Shown one piece after another: positions 19,793 to 26,475 of a stretch of 64,000 nt of DNA. The stretch lies in NCBI GenBank assembly GCA_900170005.1, contig LT827128.1:3654168-3718167 (forward strand). Direction: 5' to 3'. Numbering within the stretch: position 1 is the first letter of the stretch; each line of letters starts with the position of its first letter. The notes below the pieces were generated by a model. It made no database searches, was not told where the DNA came from, and saw nothing but the letters and a program-made list of their open reading frames with translations. The stretch comes from Gordonibacter massiliensis (ex Traore et al. 2017). Lineage in GTDB: Bacteria > Actinomycetota > Coriobacteriia > Coriobacteriales > Eggerthellaceae. The position numbers were made by a program, and so were the translations under genes.

Positions 19793-20966
19793 ACCTCGAA
19801 GCGATCTTCAGCGCGGGCGGCAGGATGGCGGGTTGCAGGCGCCGCCGCACGTCCTTCAGGGTTTCGGGGATGGGGATGTGCTGCGGGCAATGCTGGGCGC
19901 AGACCCCGCACGTGACGCATGAGCTGGCGTAGCGGGGGTCGTTGCTCATGGCGCCTGCGCTGAGCACGTACTGCTTCACGCCCTCGTACCACCCGAGCGC
20001 GTACGACGAGTTGTACGCCGCGAAGCAGCCGGGGATGTTGATGCCCTTCGGACACGGCATGCAGTAGTTGCAGCCGGTGCAGCTCACCTTGTCGGTCTCG
20101 TTGAAGATGCGCACCACCTCGTTGATGGCGGCCAGGTCGTCTGGCGCGAGGGAGCCGGGCAGGGCCCGCTCTGCGACTGACGCGTTCTCCTCGAGCTGCG
20201 CGGCTTCGTTCATGCCCGAGAGCACCACGGTGGCCTCGGGGTGGTTCCACACCCAGCGCAGCCCCCAGGCGGCCGGAGTTCGCTCCGTCCGCGCGCGGTC
20301 GAGCACCTCCACGGCGCGTTTCGGCAGCTTGTCGGCTAGTTTGCCGCCCAACAGGGGCTCCATAACAACGGCGGGCATCCCGCGCGACGCGGCCAGCTCC
20401 AGCCCCGCGCGCCCGGCCTGGTAGTTCACGTTCACGTAGTTGTACTGGATCTGGCAGAAGTCCCAGTCGTAGGCGTCCACGACGTTGGCGAAGTCGCCGT
20501 GCGACCCGTGGTAGGAAAACCCGATGCTGCGAATCTCCCCCGAGGCCTTCTTGTCGGCGATCCACTGCTCGATGCCCAGGTCGACGAGGCGCTTCCATTG
20601 GTCGGAATTCGAGATGTTGTGGATGAGGTAGTAGTCGAAGCGCTCGGTTCGCAGCCGCCGCTTCTGCTCGGCGAAGTAGCGGTCGAAGTCCTCGGGCGCC
20701 TGGCAGTTGGCGTGGGGGAGCTTCGTGGCCAGGTACAGGCGATCGCGCAGGTGGTTGTCGGCGATGATGGCGCCCAGGGCCTCTTCGTTGCCGCGGTACA
20801 GGTAGGCGGTGTCGAAGTAGTTGATGCCGCGCTCCACGGCGTCCAGCACGAGTGCCTCCGTCGCTGGTAGGTCGATGCGCCCCAGCGCGTTCGAGGGGAA
20901 GCGCATGCAGCCGAAGCCGAGCGCCGAAAGCCGATTGCCGTTTCGCGGGTCCACGCGGTATTGCAC
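19782..20966 (-). CDS. aldo/keto reductase with C-terminal ferredoxin domain
   Basis: A 394-residue protein. The N-terminal TIM barrel has LGFGCMRFP and FDTAYLYRGNEEALG with the catalytic Tyr. The C-terminus carries two 4Fe-4S clusters, CTGCNYCMPCPKGINIPGC and CVTCGVCAQHCPQHIPIP. This fusion is common in anaerobes (MJ1401-type AKR). I choose GTG at 20966 (VQYRVDPRNG), preceded by GGAAGGAG; an upstream ATG at 21005 lies inside the operator. It is divergent from the TetR gene and likely its target. Confidence 0.9.
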   Translation of the reverse strand: MQYRVDPRNGNRLSALGFGCMRFPSNALGRIDLPATEALVLDAVERGINYFDTAYLYRGNEEALGAIIADNHLRDRLYLATKLPHANCQAPEDFDRYFAEQKRRLRTERFDYYLIHNISNSDQWKRLVDLGIEQWIADKKASGEIRSIGFSYHGSHGDFANVVDAYDWDFCQIQYNYVNVNYQAGRAGLELAASRGMPAVVMEPLLGGKLADKLPKRAVEVLDRARTERTPAAWGLRWVWNHPEATVVLSGMNEAAQLEENASVAERALPGSLAPDDLAAINEVVRIFNETDKVSCTGCNYCMPCPKGINIPGCFAAYNSSYALGWYEGVKQYVLSAGAMSNDPRYASSCVTCGVCAQHCPQHIPIPETLKDVRRRLQPAILPPALKIASRFMR

Positions 20967-20989
20967 GGCCGCTCCTTCCTCGATAGAAT

Positions 20990-21037
20990 AAGTTGCGTAA
21001 TGCAATTTATTCTACTATAAGTTGCGCGGTGCAACTT
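20990..21037. promoter_or_regulatory. two palindromic operators for the divergent TetR regulator
   Basis: Two 19-bp palindromes, AAGTTGCGTAATGCAATTT (20990-21008) and AAGTTGCGCGGTGCAACTT (21019-21037), share the form AAGTTGC-N5-GCAACTT; the second is perfect, the first has one mismatch. Their centres are 29 bp apart. They lie exactly in the gap between the aldo/keto reductase and TetR starts, so one regulator could repress both genes. Confidence 0.85.
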
Positions 21038-21075
21038 GTCAAGCAACGCAACCTACGAGCGAAAGGGGGCCGTCT

Positions 21076-21762
21076 ATGGAATTCAAGCGCGCGCGCACCG
21101 AGGAGCAGAAGCGCCAGCGGTTGGAAGGTATCGTGCGCACCGTCGACGGCTTGCTCGACCGGTTTCCGTACCGCGAGATCACCATGGCCATGGTGGCCGA
21201 CGAACTGGGCTTCTCGCGTGCGAACCTGGGGCATTACGTGAAGACGAAAGAGGAGATGTTCCTGCTTCTGTACCTGCACGACCTGGAGGGCCTGCACGCC
21301 GAGCTCGCGCAGATGACCGCTTCGGATGACCGCGTCGTCGCCGAGGACGGGGACGCGGTGGGGCGGGACATCGAGGAGTTCTCGGGTCGGCTCGCCGCGG
21401 CGTGCGCGCGCCATCGCAACGTCGGCAGGATAGGCGCGCTGCTCTCCGCCATCATCGAGACGAACATCGACGTGGACCGGCTGACCGCATGCAAGCGCAC
21501 GATGCGCGATCTGGCCGAGGACGGCGCGCGCCTTCTGGCCGCACGGTTCCCGTTCCTTGCTTCGGGGGATGCCGCCGAACTGGTCATGGTGCTGGTCAAC
21601 CACGTGGCCGGTCTGTATCCCGGCACGCATCCCGTGCCGATTCAGCAGGAGGCGCTGCGCCGTGCGAGCTTCGAGGACGCGGCGCGGGACTTCGAGAGCG
21701 CGCTGCGCCGGTTCCTGGTCGTGCAGCTGAACGGGTACCGCGCCTTGTCGCAGCGGTCCTGA
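21076..21762 (+). CDS. TetR-family transcriptional regulator
   Basis: A 228-residue protein with an N-terminal TetR helix-turn-helix: residues 27-66 include YREITMAMVADELGFSRANL and then HYVKTKEEMFLLLYL. The rest is a helical ligand-binding domain. ATG at 21076 follows GAAAGGGGG. It is divergent from the aldo/keto reductase across two matching palindromic sites, so autoregulation and control of that gene are likely. The ligand is unknown. Confidence 0.9.
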   Translation: MEFKRARTEEQKRQRLEGIVRTVDGLLDRFPYREITMAMVADELGFSRANLGHYVKTKEEMFLLLYLHDLEGLHAELAQMTASDDRVVAEDGDAVGRDIEEFSGRLAAACARHRNVGRIGALLSAIIETNIDVDRLTACKRTMRDLAEDGARLLAARFPFLASGDAAELVMVLVNHVAGLYPGTHPVPIQQEALRRASFEDAARDFESALRRFLVVQLNGYRALSQRS

Positions 21763-21842
21763 GGTCTGCCAGGTCAGCGCCCGCACCCGCCGAGCAGCTT
21801 GAAGCTGTTGCGGGTGGCGCGAGGATCGCCAGTCGGACGCAC

Positions 21843-21894
21843 TGTCGGCCCAAAAACGCGGAATTCGCCCTCAAAACGCGTTTTTGGGCCGACA
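21843..21894. repeat. perfect 18-bp palindrome (TGTCG..CCAAA family, copy 2)
   Basis: TGTCGGCCCAAAAACGCG (21843-21860) and CGCGTTTTTGGGCCGACA (21877-21894) are perfectly complementary. It resembles the palindrome at 6580-6633 in its TGTCG-N-CC-CAAA ends, placed downstream of a gene in both cases. Confidence 0.75.
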
Positions 21895-21914
21895 ATGTTC
21901 ATCTGCGGGAAGGG

Positions 21915-22070
21915 GCTGTGCCAAAAGGACCGCTTCGCTGGCCTGTAGGGCAAGGGCTCTGCCCTTGCTGCTCGGCAAGGCAGCGCTTCCGCGGGTCGAC
22001 GGCAAGGGCAGAGCCCTTGCCCTACGGCGGGACCGTCCAAGCGGCGCCTTGCGGCGGCTTTTGATGCAGC
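21915..22070. repeat. MITE-like palindromic element, copy 2 (GTAGGGCAAGGGC family)
   Basis: Ends GCTGTGCCAAAAG (21915) and CTTTTGATGCAGC (ending 22070). Inner arms at 21944-21968 and 22002-22025 repeat the GTAGGGCAAGGGCTCTGCCC sequence of the copy at 4931. The centre GGCAGCGCTTCC is the reverse complement of the centre in copy 1. Located between the convergent TetR and B3/4 genes. Confidence 0.8.
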
Positions 22071-22084
22071 ACCTTCTTCCGAGG

Positions 22085-22810
22085 CTAGTCGACGATGACC
22101 AGTTCGGGATGCGCGCGGTCCACGATGGCGCGCCGTTCCACGGTCGCGCTCAGGTAGCGCTCCATGAGGCTGGCGAACTCGTCGAGCGCCGCTTCCAGAT
22201 CGCCGAGGCGCGCGGGGTCCACGCACTCCATGACCAGGATGGCGTTCGCGGAGTCGTCGGTGAGTGCCGAGCGCTGGCCGTCGCGCCAGTTCCAGCAGCG
22301 GCAGACGGCACCCTCGTCGTCGCGGTAGCACAGCTCGCCGGGCAGCGTGGGGTCGTCCTCGTCCTCGCCGATGGGCAAAAACGCGTCGCCGCCCTCGGTG
22401 ACGCCCAGGCGGAAGTCGCCGACGAACGAGTCCAGATCCTCGCCGCCCACGGGCAGCGCGTACTTGAGCGAGATGGCGTTGTAGATGTCCACTGACGGCG
22501 TGATGGAACCCACGGGGTTGCCCTTCAGCACGCGCTTGAGCAGGTTCTCCACCGAACAGCGCGCGCCCTTCTTCGACTTGAACTTCTGGAACGCCTCGCG
22601 CCACACGCGCACGACCTCGTTCTCGGAGATGGTGTTGCTGGTGAGGTGCTCGTCCGCCTGCTCGTTCGCCTCGCGCAAGAGCCTCGCGATGGCTGCGGCG
22701 TCCTCGGCGCTCACCTGGTCGGCTGCTTTCAGGCCGCGCACCACCAGAATGCCGATGGCCGCGTCGGGGAATAGCTCCCAAAACGACTCCTCGGCGATGA
22801 ACTTCTGCAT
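22085..22810 (-). CDS. B3/4 (tRNA-binding-like) domain protein
   Basis: A 241-residue protein of the stand-alone B3/4 family, related to the editing domain of phenylalanyl-tRNA synthetase beta. Visible landmarks are TSNTISENEVVRVWREAF (about 56-73), PVGSITPSVDIYNAIS (about 98-113), and DDEGAVCRCWNWRDGQRSAL. It starts with MQKFIAEESF after AGGAGG. Members are thought to deacylate mischarged tRNA or a related substrate; the exact role is not known. A strong hairpin with a U run precedes it. A decayed copy lies at 35578. Confidence 0.85.
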   Translation of the reverse strand: MQKFIAEESFWELFPDAAIGILVVRGLKAADQVSAEDAAAIARLLREANEQADEHLTSNTISENEVVRVWREAFQKFKSKKGARCSVENLLKRVLKGNPVGSITPSVDIYNAISLKYALPVGGEDLDSFVGDFRLGVTEGGDAFLPIGEDEDDPTLPGELCYRDDEGAVCRCWNWRDGQRSALTDDSANAILVMECVDPARLGDLEAALDEFASLMERYLSATVERRAIVDRAHPELVIVD

Positions 22811-22825
22811 GTTGTCCTCCTTACG

Positions 22826-22881
22826 AAAAAAGCATGCGGCCTCCCTCGTCTTCTAAGGCCTAACGACGAGGGTGCGCATGC
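22826..22881 (-). promoter_or_regulatory. terminator-like attenuator in the leader of the B3/4 gene
   Basis: On the minus strand a stem GCATGCG..CGCATGC, extended inside by GACGAGG/CCTCGTC, is followed by six U (22826-22831), and the AGGAGG of the gene comes only five bases later. No gene lies upstream on this strand for over 400 bases, so it must sit in the gene's own leader and looks like an attenuator. No T-box or known aptamer sequence was recognised. Confidence 0.6.
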
Positions 22882-22963
22882 TTGCGTCCTTATCTACCCG
22901 GCGGCAGATGTTCCTATGATGTTGCTTGGCAGGGTACTACAGCGTATGCCGTCGGTCAAGATT

Positions 22964-23008
22964 GCCGGATGCCCCGAAAGGGGACCGCCCCCTTTCGGGG
23001 CATCCGGC
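22964..23008. repeat. perfect 20-bp inverted repeat
   Basis: Arms 22964-22983 and 22989-23008 are perfectly complementary around the loop ACCGC, in the 464-base gap between the divergent B3/4 gene and the recombinase. The rest of that gap (23009-23265) is GC-rich with nothing recognisable. Neither side has a T run, so its role may be insulation or mRNA protection. Confidence 0.7.
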
Positions 23009-23274
23009 CGGCTTCGGCGCGTTTCTTTTCGCAGCTGCGTCCATAGGTCGAAGCCCGTTTGCACGGCTGCGGGCCGCAGGGTGCGAGAAGCTGCGTGTCG
23101 CGTTGCTGCGCGACGGGCGCAAGGGCATTCGGGCGATGCGCGTGCGCCGACCGGATTCGCGGGGCACTCGCAGCTGCGGCCGCGGCGCTTCCTGCTATGG
23201 TTGCCGAGGGCGAAGGGCGCAAATGCCGGTTCGCCGGCCGACGTCGGTTTCTCGCTTGCAGTTGAAGGAGTTCG

Positions 23275-24177
23275 GTGCAAGCGATGAAAAAGGGTCGGGT
23301 CACGGTAACGTCGAGATCGACAAGGAGCATGATGGACACATCGGTTTTAGGAGAAGAGCAGCTTGGCAGGTACCGGTTGCACCTTATTGAAGAGGAGCGG
23401 TCGCCGAACACGATCGAGAAGTACGTGAGGGACGTGCGGGCGCTTTTCGCTTATTATCCCGGTCAACCAAAGCTTTCGAAGGACATGGTGCTGGACTACA
23501 AGAGGACGCTGTCGGAAAAATACAAGTCCACCAGCATAAACAGCATGCTCGTGGCGCTGAACCAGTTCTTTCGGTTTTGCCAGAGGGATGATCTGCGGGT
23601 CAAGCTCATCAGGGTCCAGCGCTCTGCTTTTCGCGAGCAACGCAGGGAATTGACGCTGGACGATTATAAAAAGCTGGTGCACGCCGCACGAACGAAGAAA
23701 AAAGAGCGCTTGAGTTTCCTGCTTCAGACGATCTGCAGCACGGGCATTCGGGTGAGCGAGCACCGTTTTGTCACCGTGGAAGCGCTTCGGTCGGGAACGG
23801 CGCGCATTGCGAGCAAGGGCAAGGAGAGAATGGTGTTCCTGCCCGAGAAGCTTCGCAAGGCGTTGTTGAAGTATTGCGCAATAAAGGGCATCGTTTCCGG
23901 TCCGGTTTTCGTGACGAGGAACGGAAACCCGATGAATCGCTGCAACATCTGGGCGGAGATGAAAGCGCTCTGCAAAGGCGCCGAGGTCGACGCGGGGAAG
24001 TGCTTTCCCCATAACCTGCGGCACCTCTTCGCGCTGACCCACTACCGGCTTGAAAAGGACGTGGTGCGGCTCGCCGATATCCTGGGCCACTCAAACATCG
24101 AGACCACGCGTATCTACACATCGACCACGGATAGAGAGTGCATCCGTGCTTTGACCAGGCTGAACTTGCTTGTTTAA
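23275..24177 (+). CDS. tyrosine recombinase (probable DNA invertase)
   Basis: A 300-residue integrase-family protein. The N-terminal SAM-like core-binding domain spans about 30-115; the catalytic domain shows Arg in STGIRVSE, Lys in SKGKER, HNLRH, LGHSNIETT and the nucleophile Tyr in RIYTS. GTG 23275 follows AAGGAG; ATG 23284 is an alternative. It is short and simple, as in XerC-like invertases, with no phage-type arm-binding domain. Directly downstream lie two opposed palindromic sites enclosing 298 bp, so I infer that it inverts that segment. Lower GC than flanking housekeeping genes. Confidence 0.9.
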   Translation: MQAMKKGRVTVTSRSTRSMMDTSVLGEEQLGRYRLHLIEEERSPNTIEKYVRDVRALFAYYPGQPKLSKDMVLDYKRTLSEKYKSTSINSMLVALNQFFRFCQRDDLRVKLIRVQRSAFREQRRELTLDDYKKLVHAARTKKKERLSFLLQTICSTGIRVSEHRFVTVEALRSGTARIASKGKERMVFLPEKLRKALLKYCAIKGIVSGPVFVTRNGNPMNRCNIWAEMKALCKGAEVDAGKCFPHNLRHLFALTHYRLEKDVVRLADILGHSNIETTRIYTSTTDRECIRALTRLNLLV

Positions 24178-24182
24178 AGAAA

Positions 24183-24210
24183 TCATCACATAATGAGCAT
24201 TATGTGATGA
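24183..24210. repeat. left inversion site (IRL)
   Basis: Perfect palindrome of two 13-bp arms, TCATCACATAATG and CATTATGTGATGA, with the asymmetric 2-bp centre AG. Six bases after the recombinase stop. Matches the reverse complement of the right site at 24509-24536 in 26 of 28 positions, including the centre. Confidence 0.8.
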
Positions 24211-24508
24211 ACGGTGATTTATATGACACCCCTATGTCGAAATTATTATGCACTAGAGAGTAATCATTTGCAAGAAAGATCCAGCGTCAGCTGGTCGGGG
24301 GCGGTTGTTTCGGCCGCACGAAGGCGTGCCAAGTGAGCGGTTCTGATCGACGCGATCGGTCGATTCTGAAGGGGCCTTGGGTTTAAGCACGTTGATCTGT
24401 TTTCGCGAGTTGTAAAACTCTTTCTCCATCGAAATGGCGCATTGGTCGTGTTGTTTGGCGGCCCGCCCTTTCCGCGTCCGCGACGCTTGGTCGTCGCATG
24501 CGCTTTCC
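24211..24508. other. predicted 298-bp invertible promoter segment
   Basis: Bounded by the two opposed sites. It has no credible gene. The only good promoter found in it (24245-24273) fires leftward in the sequenced orientation, away from the matrix operon. If inverted, its -10 would lie at 24469-24474 and transcription would run through the right site into the riboswitch. Thus the sequenced state looks OFF. This is inference from sequence layout. Confidence 0.7.
24245..24273 (-). promoter_or_regulatory. sigma-70-like promoter inside the invertible segment
   Basis: On the minus strand, -35 TTGCAA (24268-24273), 17-bp spacer, -10 CATAAT (24245-24250). It points left out of the segment toward the recombinase 3' end. 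No comparable rightward promoter was found between 24211 and 24540. Confidence 0.65.
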
Positions 24509-24536
24509 GCATCACATAATGCTCATTATGCGATGA
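24509..24536. repeat. right inversion site (IRR)
   Basis: Arms GCATCACATAATG and CATTATGCGATGA with centre CT, the reverse complement of the AG centre of the left site. Two arm positions differ. It ends two bases before the first stem of the predicted c-di-GMP riboswitch. Confidence 0.8.
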
Positions 24537-24537
24537 A

Positions 24538-24626
24538 CTGCATAGGCACACCTGCCGAGAGGCAGCGTCGCAAAGCTACAGGGGCTTACCCTCTCTATTG
24601 CAAAGAGGAAAGCCAGCCAGCTGCAG
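24538..24626 (+). ncRNA. predicted cyclic-di-GMP-I (GEMM-I) riboswitch
   Basis: The sequence can fold as the class I aptamer. P1: CTGCA (24538) with TGCAG (24622). Then GGCACACC, a P2 hairpin CTGCC-GAGA-GGCAG with GNRA tetraloop, and CGCAAAGC, matching the family wording GGCAAACC..GNRA..GACGCAAAGC. P3 is formed by GGCTT/AAGCC and CCTCT/AGAGG. A stem ACGAAACAAGC / GCTTGTTTCGT follows at about 24629-24663 and may be part of the expression platform, but no U run is seen. It lies about 300 bases before the SipW gene. Confidence 0.7.
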
Positions 24627-24933
24627 GTACGAAACAAGCTTTGTACTCGAAGGCTTGTTTCGTCATGCGCAAAGCCTCGAGCCCCGACGAGGCGAGATGC
24701 TCGAACGGGCGCAGCAACGAGAAAGGCGAAAGCCGAAGTGAAAGGGCTTTCGGCTGTCGAAAAGGCGGCCGAATTCGTAAGTTCGCGACGGCGTCGGTTC
24801 GCGCACGAGGCGCGGCCATGAAACGAGAGCAAGGGGCGGATATGGCAGAGGATGGCCAGGTTCGAGCAAAGACGAACGGGTGCCTTTTCAAACGGACAGA
24901 GCCTTTGAGAGGGCTTGTTGGAGGCGGATCCGA
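24627..24933 (+). other. long leader of the matrix operon
   Basis: About 300 untranslated bases between the aptamer and the first gene. It holds the 11-bp stem at 24629-24663 and a second hairpin around 24733-24760 (AGCCGAA..TTCGGCT). The open frame through it has no ribosome site and no coding character. It probably contains the riboswitch output structure. Confidence 0.45.
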
Positions 24934-25569
24934 ATGAGGCAGGCGAACGCGCGGAAGATCACGGTATCGGGCGTGTTGGGCGTGGTGCTGTGCGTCGTGT
25001 TCATTCCCGTGATCTTGGTCAACCTTGTCCTGATAATTGGCAGCTACCTGCACCCGGACGAGCTTCCGGGCGTGTTCGGCGTCAAGCCCGCCGTGGTGCT
25101 GTCCGGCTCGATGGACCCCGCCATCCAGGTGGGCGACCTGATCTTCGTGGAGAGCTGCGACCCCGCCGCGCTGCAGGAGGGCGACGTGGTGTGCTACCTG
25201 TCGTCCGGCAAGGCCATCACGCACCGCATCGTGGGCGTGACCTCCGGCGAGGACGGGCAACCGCGTCTGGTGACGAAGGGCGACGCCAACAACGCCGAGG
25301 ACCGGCTGGCGGTGTCGTTCGGCCAGGTGCAGGGCGCGTGGAAGGGTGCGCGCGTCCCCGGTTTGGGCAACGCCATCCTGTTCATGCAAACCCCGATGGG
25401 CATGATCCTGTTCATCGTGTGCCCGCTGGCGGTGTTCTTCGCCTGGGACCTCTGGCGCCGGCGGCGGCTCGACAAGGCCGAGGCGGCGCGGGCCGCCCAG
25501 ATGGAGGCGGAGTTGGCGGCGCTCAGGCAAGAGCGCGCTCGCGACGGAAGGGCCGCAGGCGAGCCCTGA
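24934..25569 (+). CDS. SipW-like (ER-type) signal peptidase I
   Basis: Membrane serine protease of 211 residues that removes signal peptides of TasA/camelysin-type proteins. N-terminal membrane helix about 9-34; catalytic Ser in LSGSMDPAIQVGDL; His in AITHRIVGV in place of the usual Lys, as in SipW and eukaryotic/archaeal enzymes; then TKGDANNAED. A second helix lies near 148-168. ATG 24934 follows GGAGGCGG. First gene of the operon, before its substrate gene, as in Bacillus. Strong call for family. Confidence 0.92.
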   Translation: MRQANARKITVSGVLGVVLCVVFIPVILVNLVLIIGSYLHPDELPGVFGVKPAVVLSGSMDPAIQVGDLIFVESCDPAALQEGDVVCYLSSGKAITHRIVGVTSGEDGQPRLVTKGDANNAEDRLAVSFGQVQGAWKGARVPGLGNAILFMQTPMGMILFIVCPLAVFFAWDLWRRRRLDKAEAARAAQMEAELAALRQERARDGRAAGEP

Positions 25570-25732
25570 TTCGTATGCATGGGCCCCACCTCGCAGGCAC
25601 AGTGCGGGGCAGGGCCGTGTAGAACCGGACGCTTTCATGCGCCTGGGATAGAAATGCGCAGGTGCATGGGAGCCGTGCCTGGGCCGACAACCGAAGACGT
25701 GGTTCCCCCTGACAGAGAAAGCGAGGATAAGC

Positions 25733-26350
25733 ATGACGACGACGAAGAAATCGTACGTGGCGCGCCTCGGCGTCTTGGTGGTGGCGTTGACGCTCGTGTC
25801 CACCTGCCTGCTGGGCGGCACCATGGCGAAGTACGTCACCGACGTGAAGGGCGACGGCACGGCGACAGTTGCCAAGTGGAGCTTCAAGGCGAACGGGCAG
25901 GATGCGACGATGACCGCTGTCGATCTTGCCAGCACGGCTTACGGCAACATTAACAACGATGGCGGCAACAAGATCGCTCCGGGCACGGAAGGCAGCTTCG
26001 ACATCGAGATCGATGCGAGCGGGAGCGAAGTGGCGGTAGACTACGCCATCACATTCTCGAATCTGCAGAACAAGCCCGATAACTTGACATTCTATTCGGA
26101 CGCGGACGGGACAAAGAAGATCGACAGTCTGGAGAACTGCAAGGACCTGAACGGCACGATTGAACTCGCTGATGTGAGTAAGACGGTCACGAAGACCGTC
26201 TATTGGAAGTGGCCGTACGGAACGAGCGACAAAGTTGACGACAACACTGCCGATAACACTGCTGGCACTCCAGGCAATAGCGCCGTCTCCTTCGACATCG
26301 TTGTTACCGGCACGCAGAAGGCTCCTGAGAAGCCTACCCCTGCTCCGTAA
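25733..26350 (+). CDS. TasA/camelysin-like secreted fibre protein
   Basis: A 205-residue exported protein. The signal region ends GGTMAKYVTDVKGDGTATV, very close in pattern to TasA (GGT-x-A-x-F/Y followed by an ATF/ATV strand), which is the SipW recognition form. The mature part is beta-rich with NKIAPGTEGSFDIEID and a threonine/proline tail. Starts at ATG 25733 after GAAAGCGAGG. Likely the main fibre or matrix subunit processed by the preceding peptidase. Confidence 0.85.
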   Translation: MTTTKKSYVARLGVLVVALTLVSTCLLGGTMAKYVTDVKGDGTATVAKWSFKANGQDATMTAVDLASTAYGNINNDGGNKIAPGTEGSFDIEIDASGSEVAVDYAITFSNLQNKPDNLTFYSDADGTKKIDSLENCKDLNGTIELADVSKTVTKTVYWKWPYGTSDKVDDNTADNTAGTPGNSAVSFDIVVTGTQKAPEKPTPAP

Positions 26351-26475
26351 GCCTCATCCCCCCGCCCCCTGTGCCGGGGCGGGGGCGGGCCCCTTCTCAA
26401 CCTTTGGCGAAGGACGCGGCGCGAACGCGTTTTTCGCCAAGCGCTGAGGAGCGCTTCCCTGAAGGAGGAACCGGC

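Noticed and set aside
22826-22881. T-box riboswitch before the B3/4 gene
   Set aside because: The conserved T-box sequence (AGGGTGG-N-ACCGCG) was looked for and not found in the leader.
23009-23265. Several overlapping open frames upstream of the recombinase
   Set aside because: GC-rich random frames on both strands, none with a ribosome site or recognisable motif.
24434-24937. Open frame through the right inversion site and riboswitch region
   Set aside because: No ribosome site, cysteine/arginine-rich translation, and it crosses structured RNA and the recombination site.
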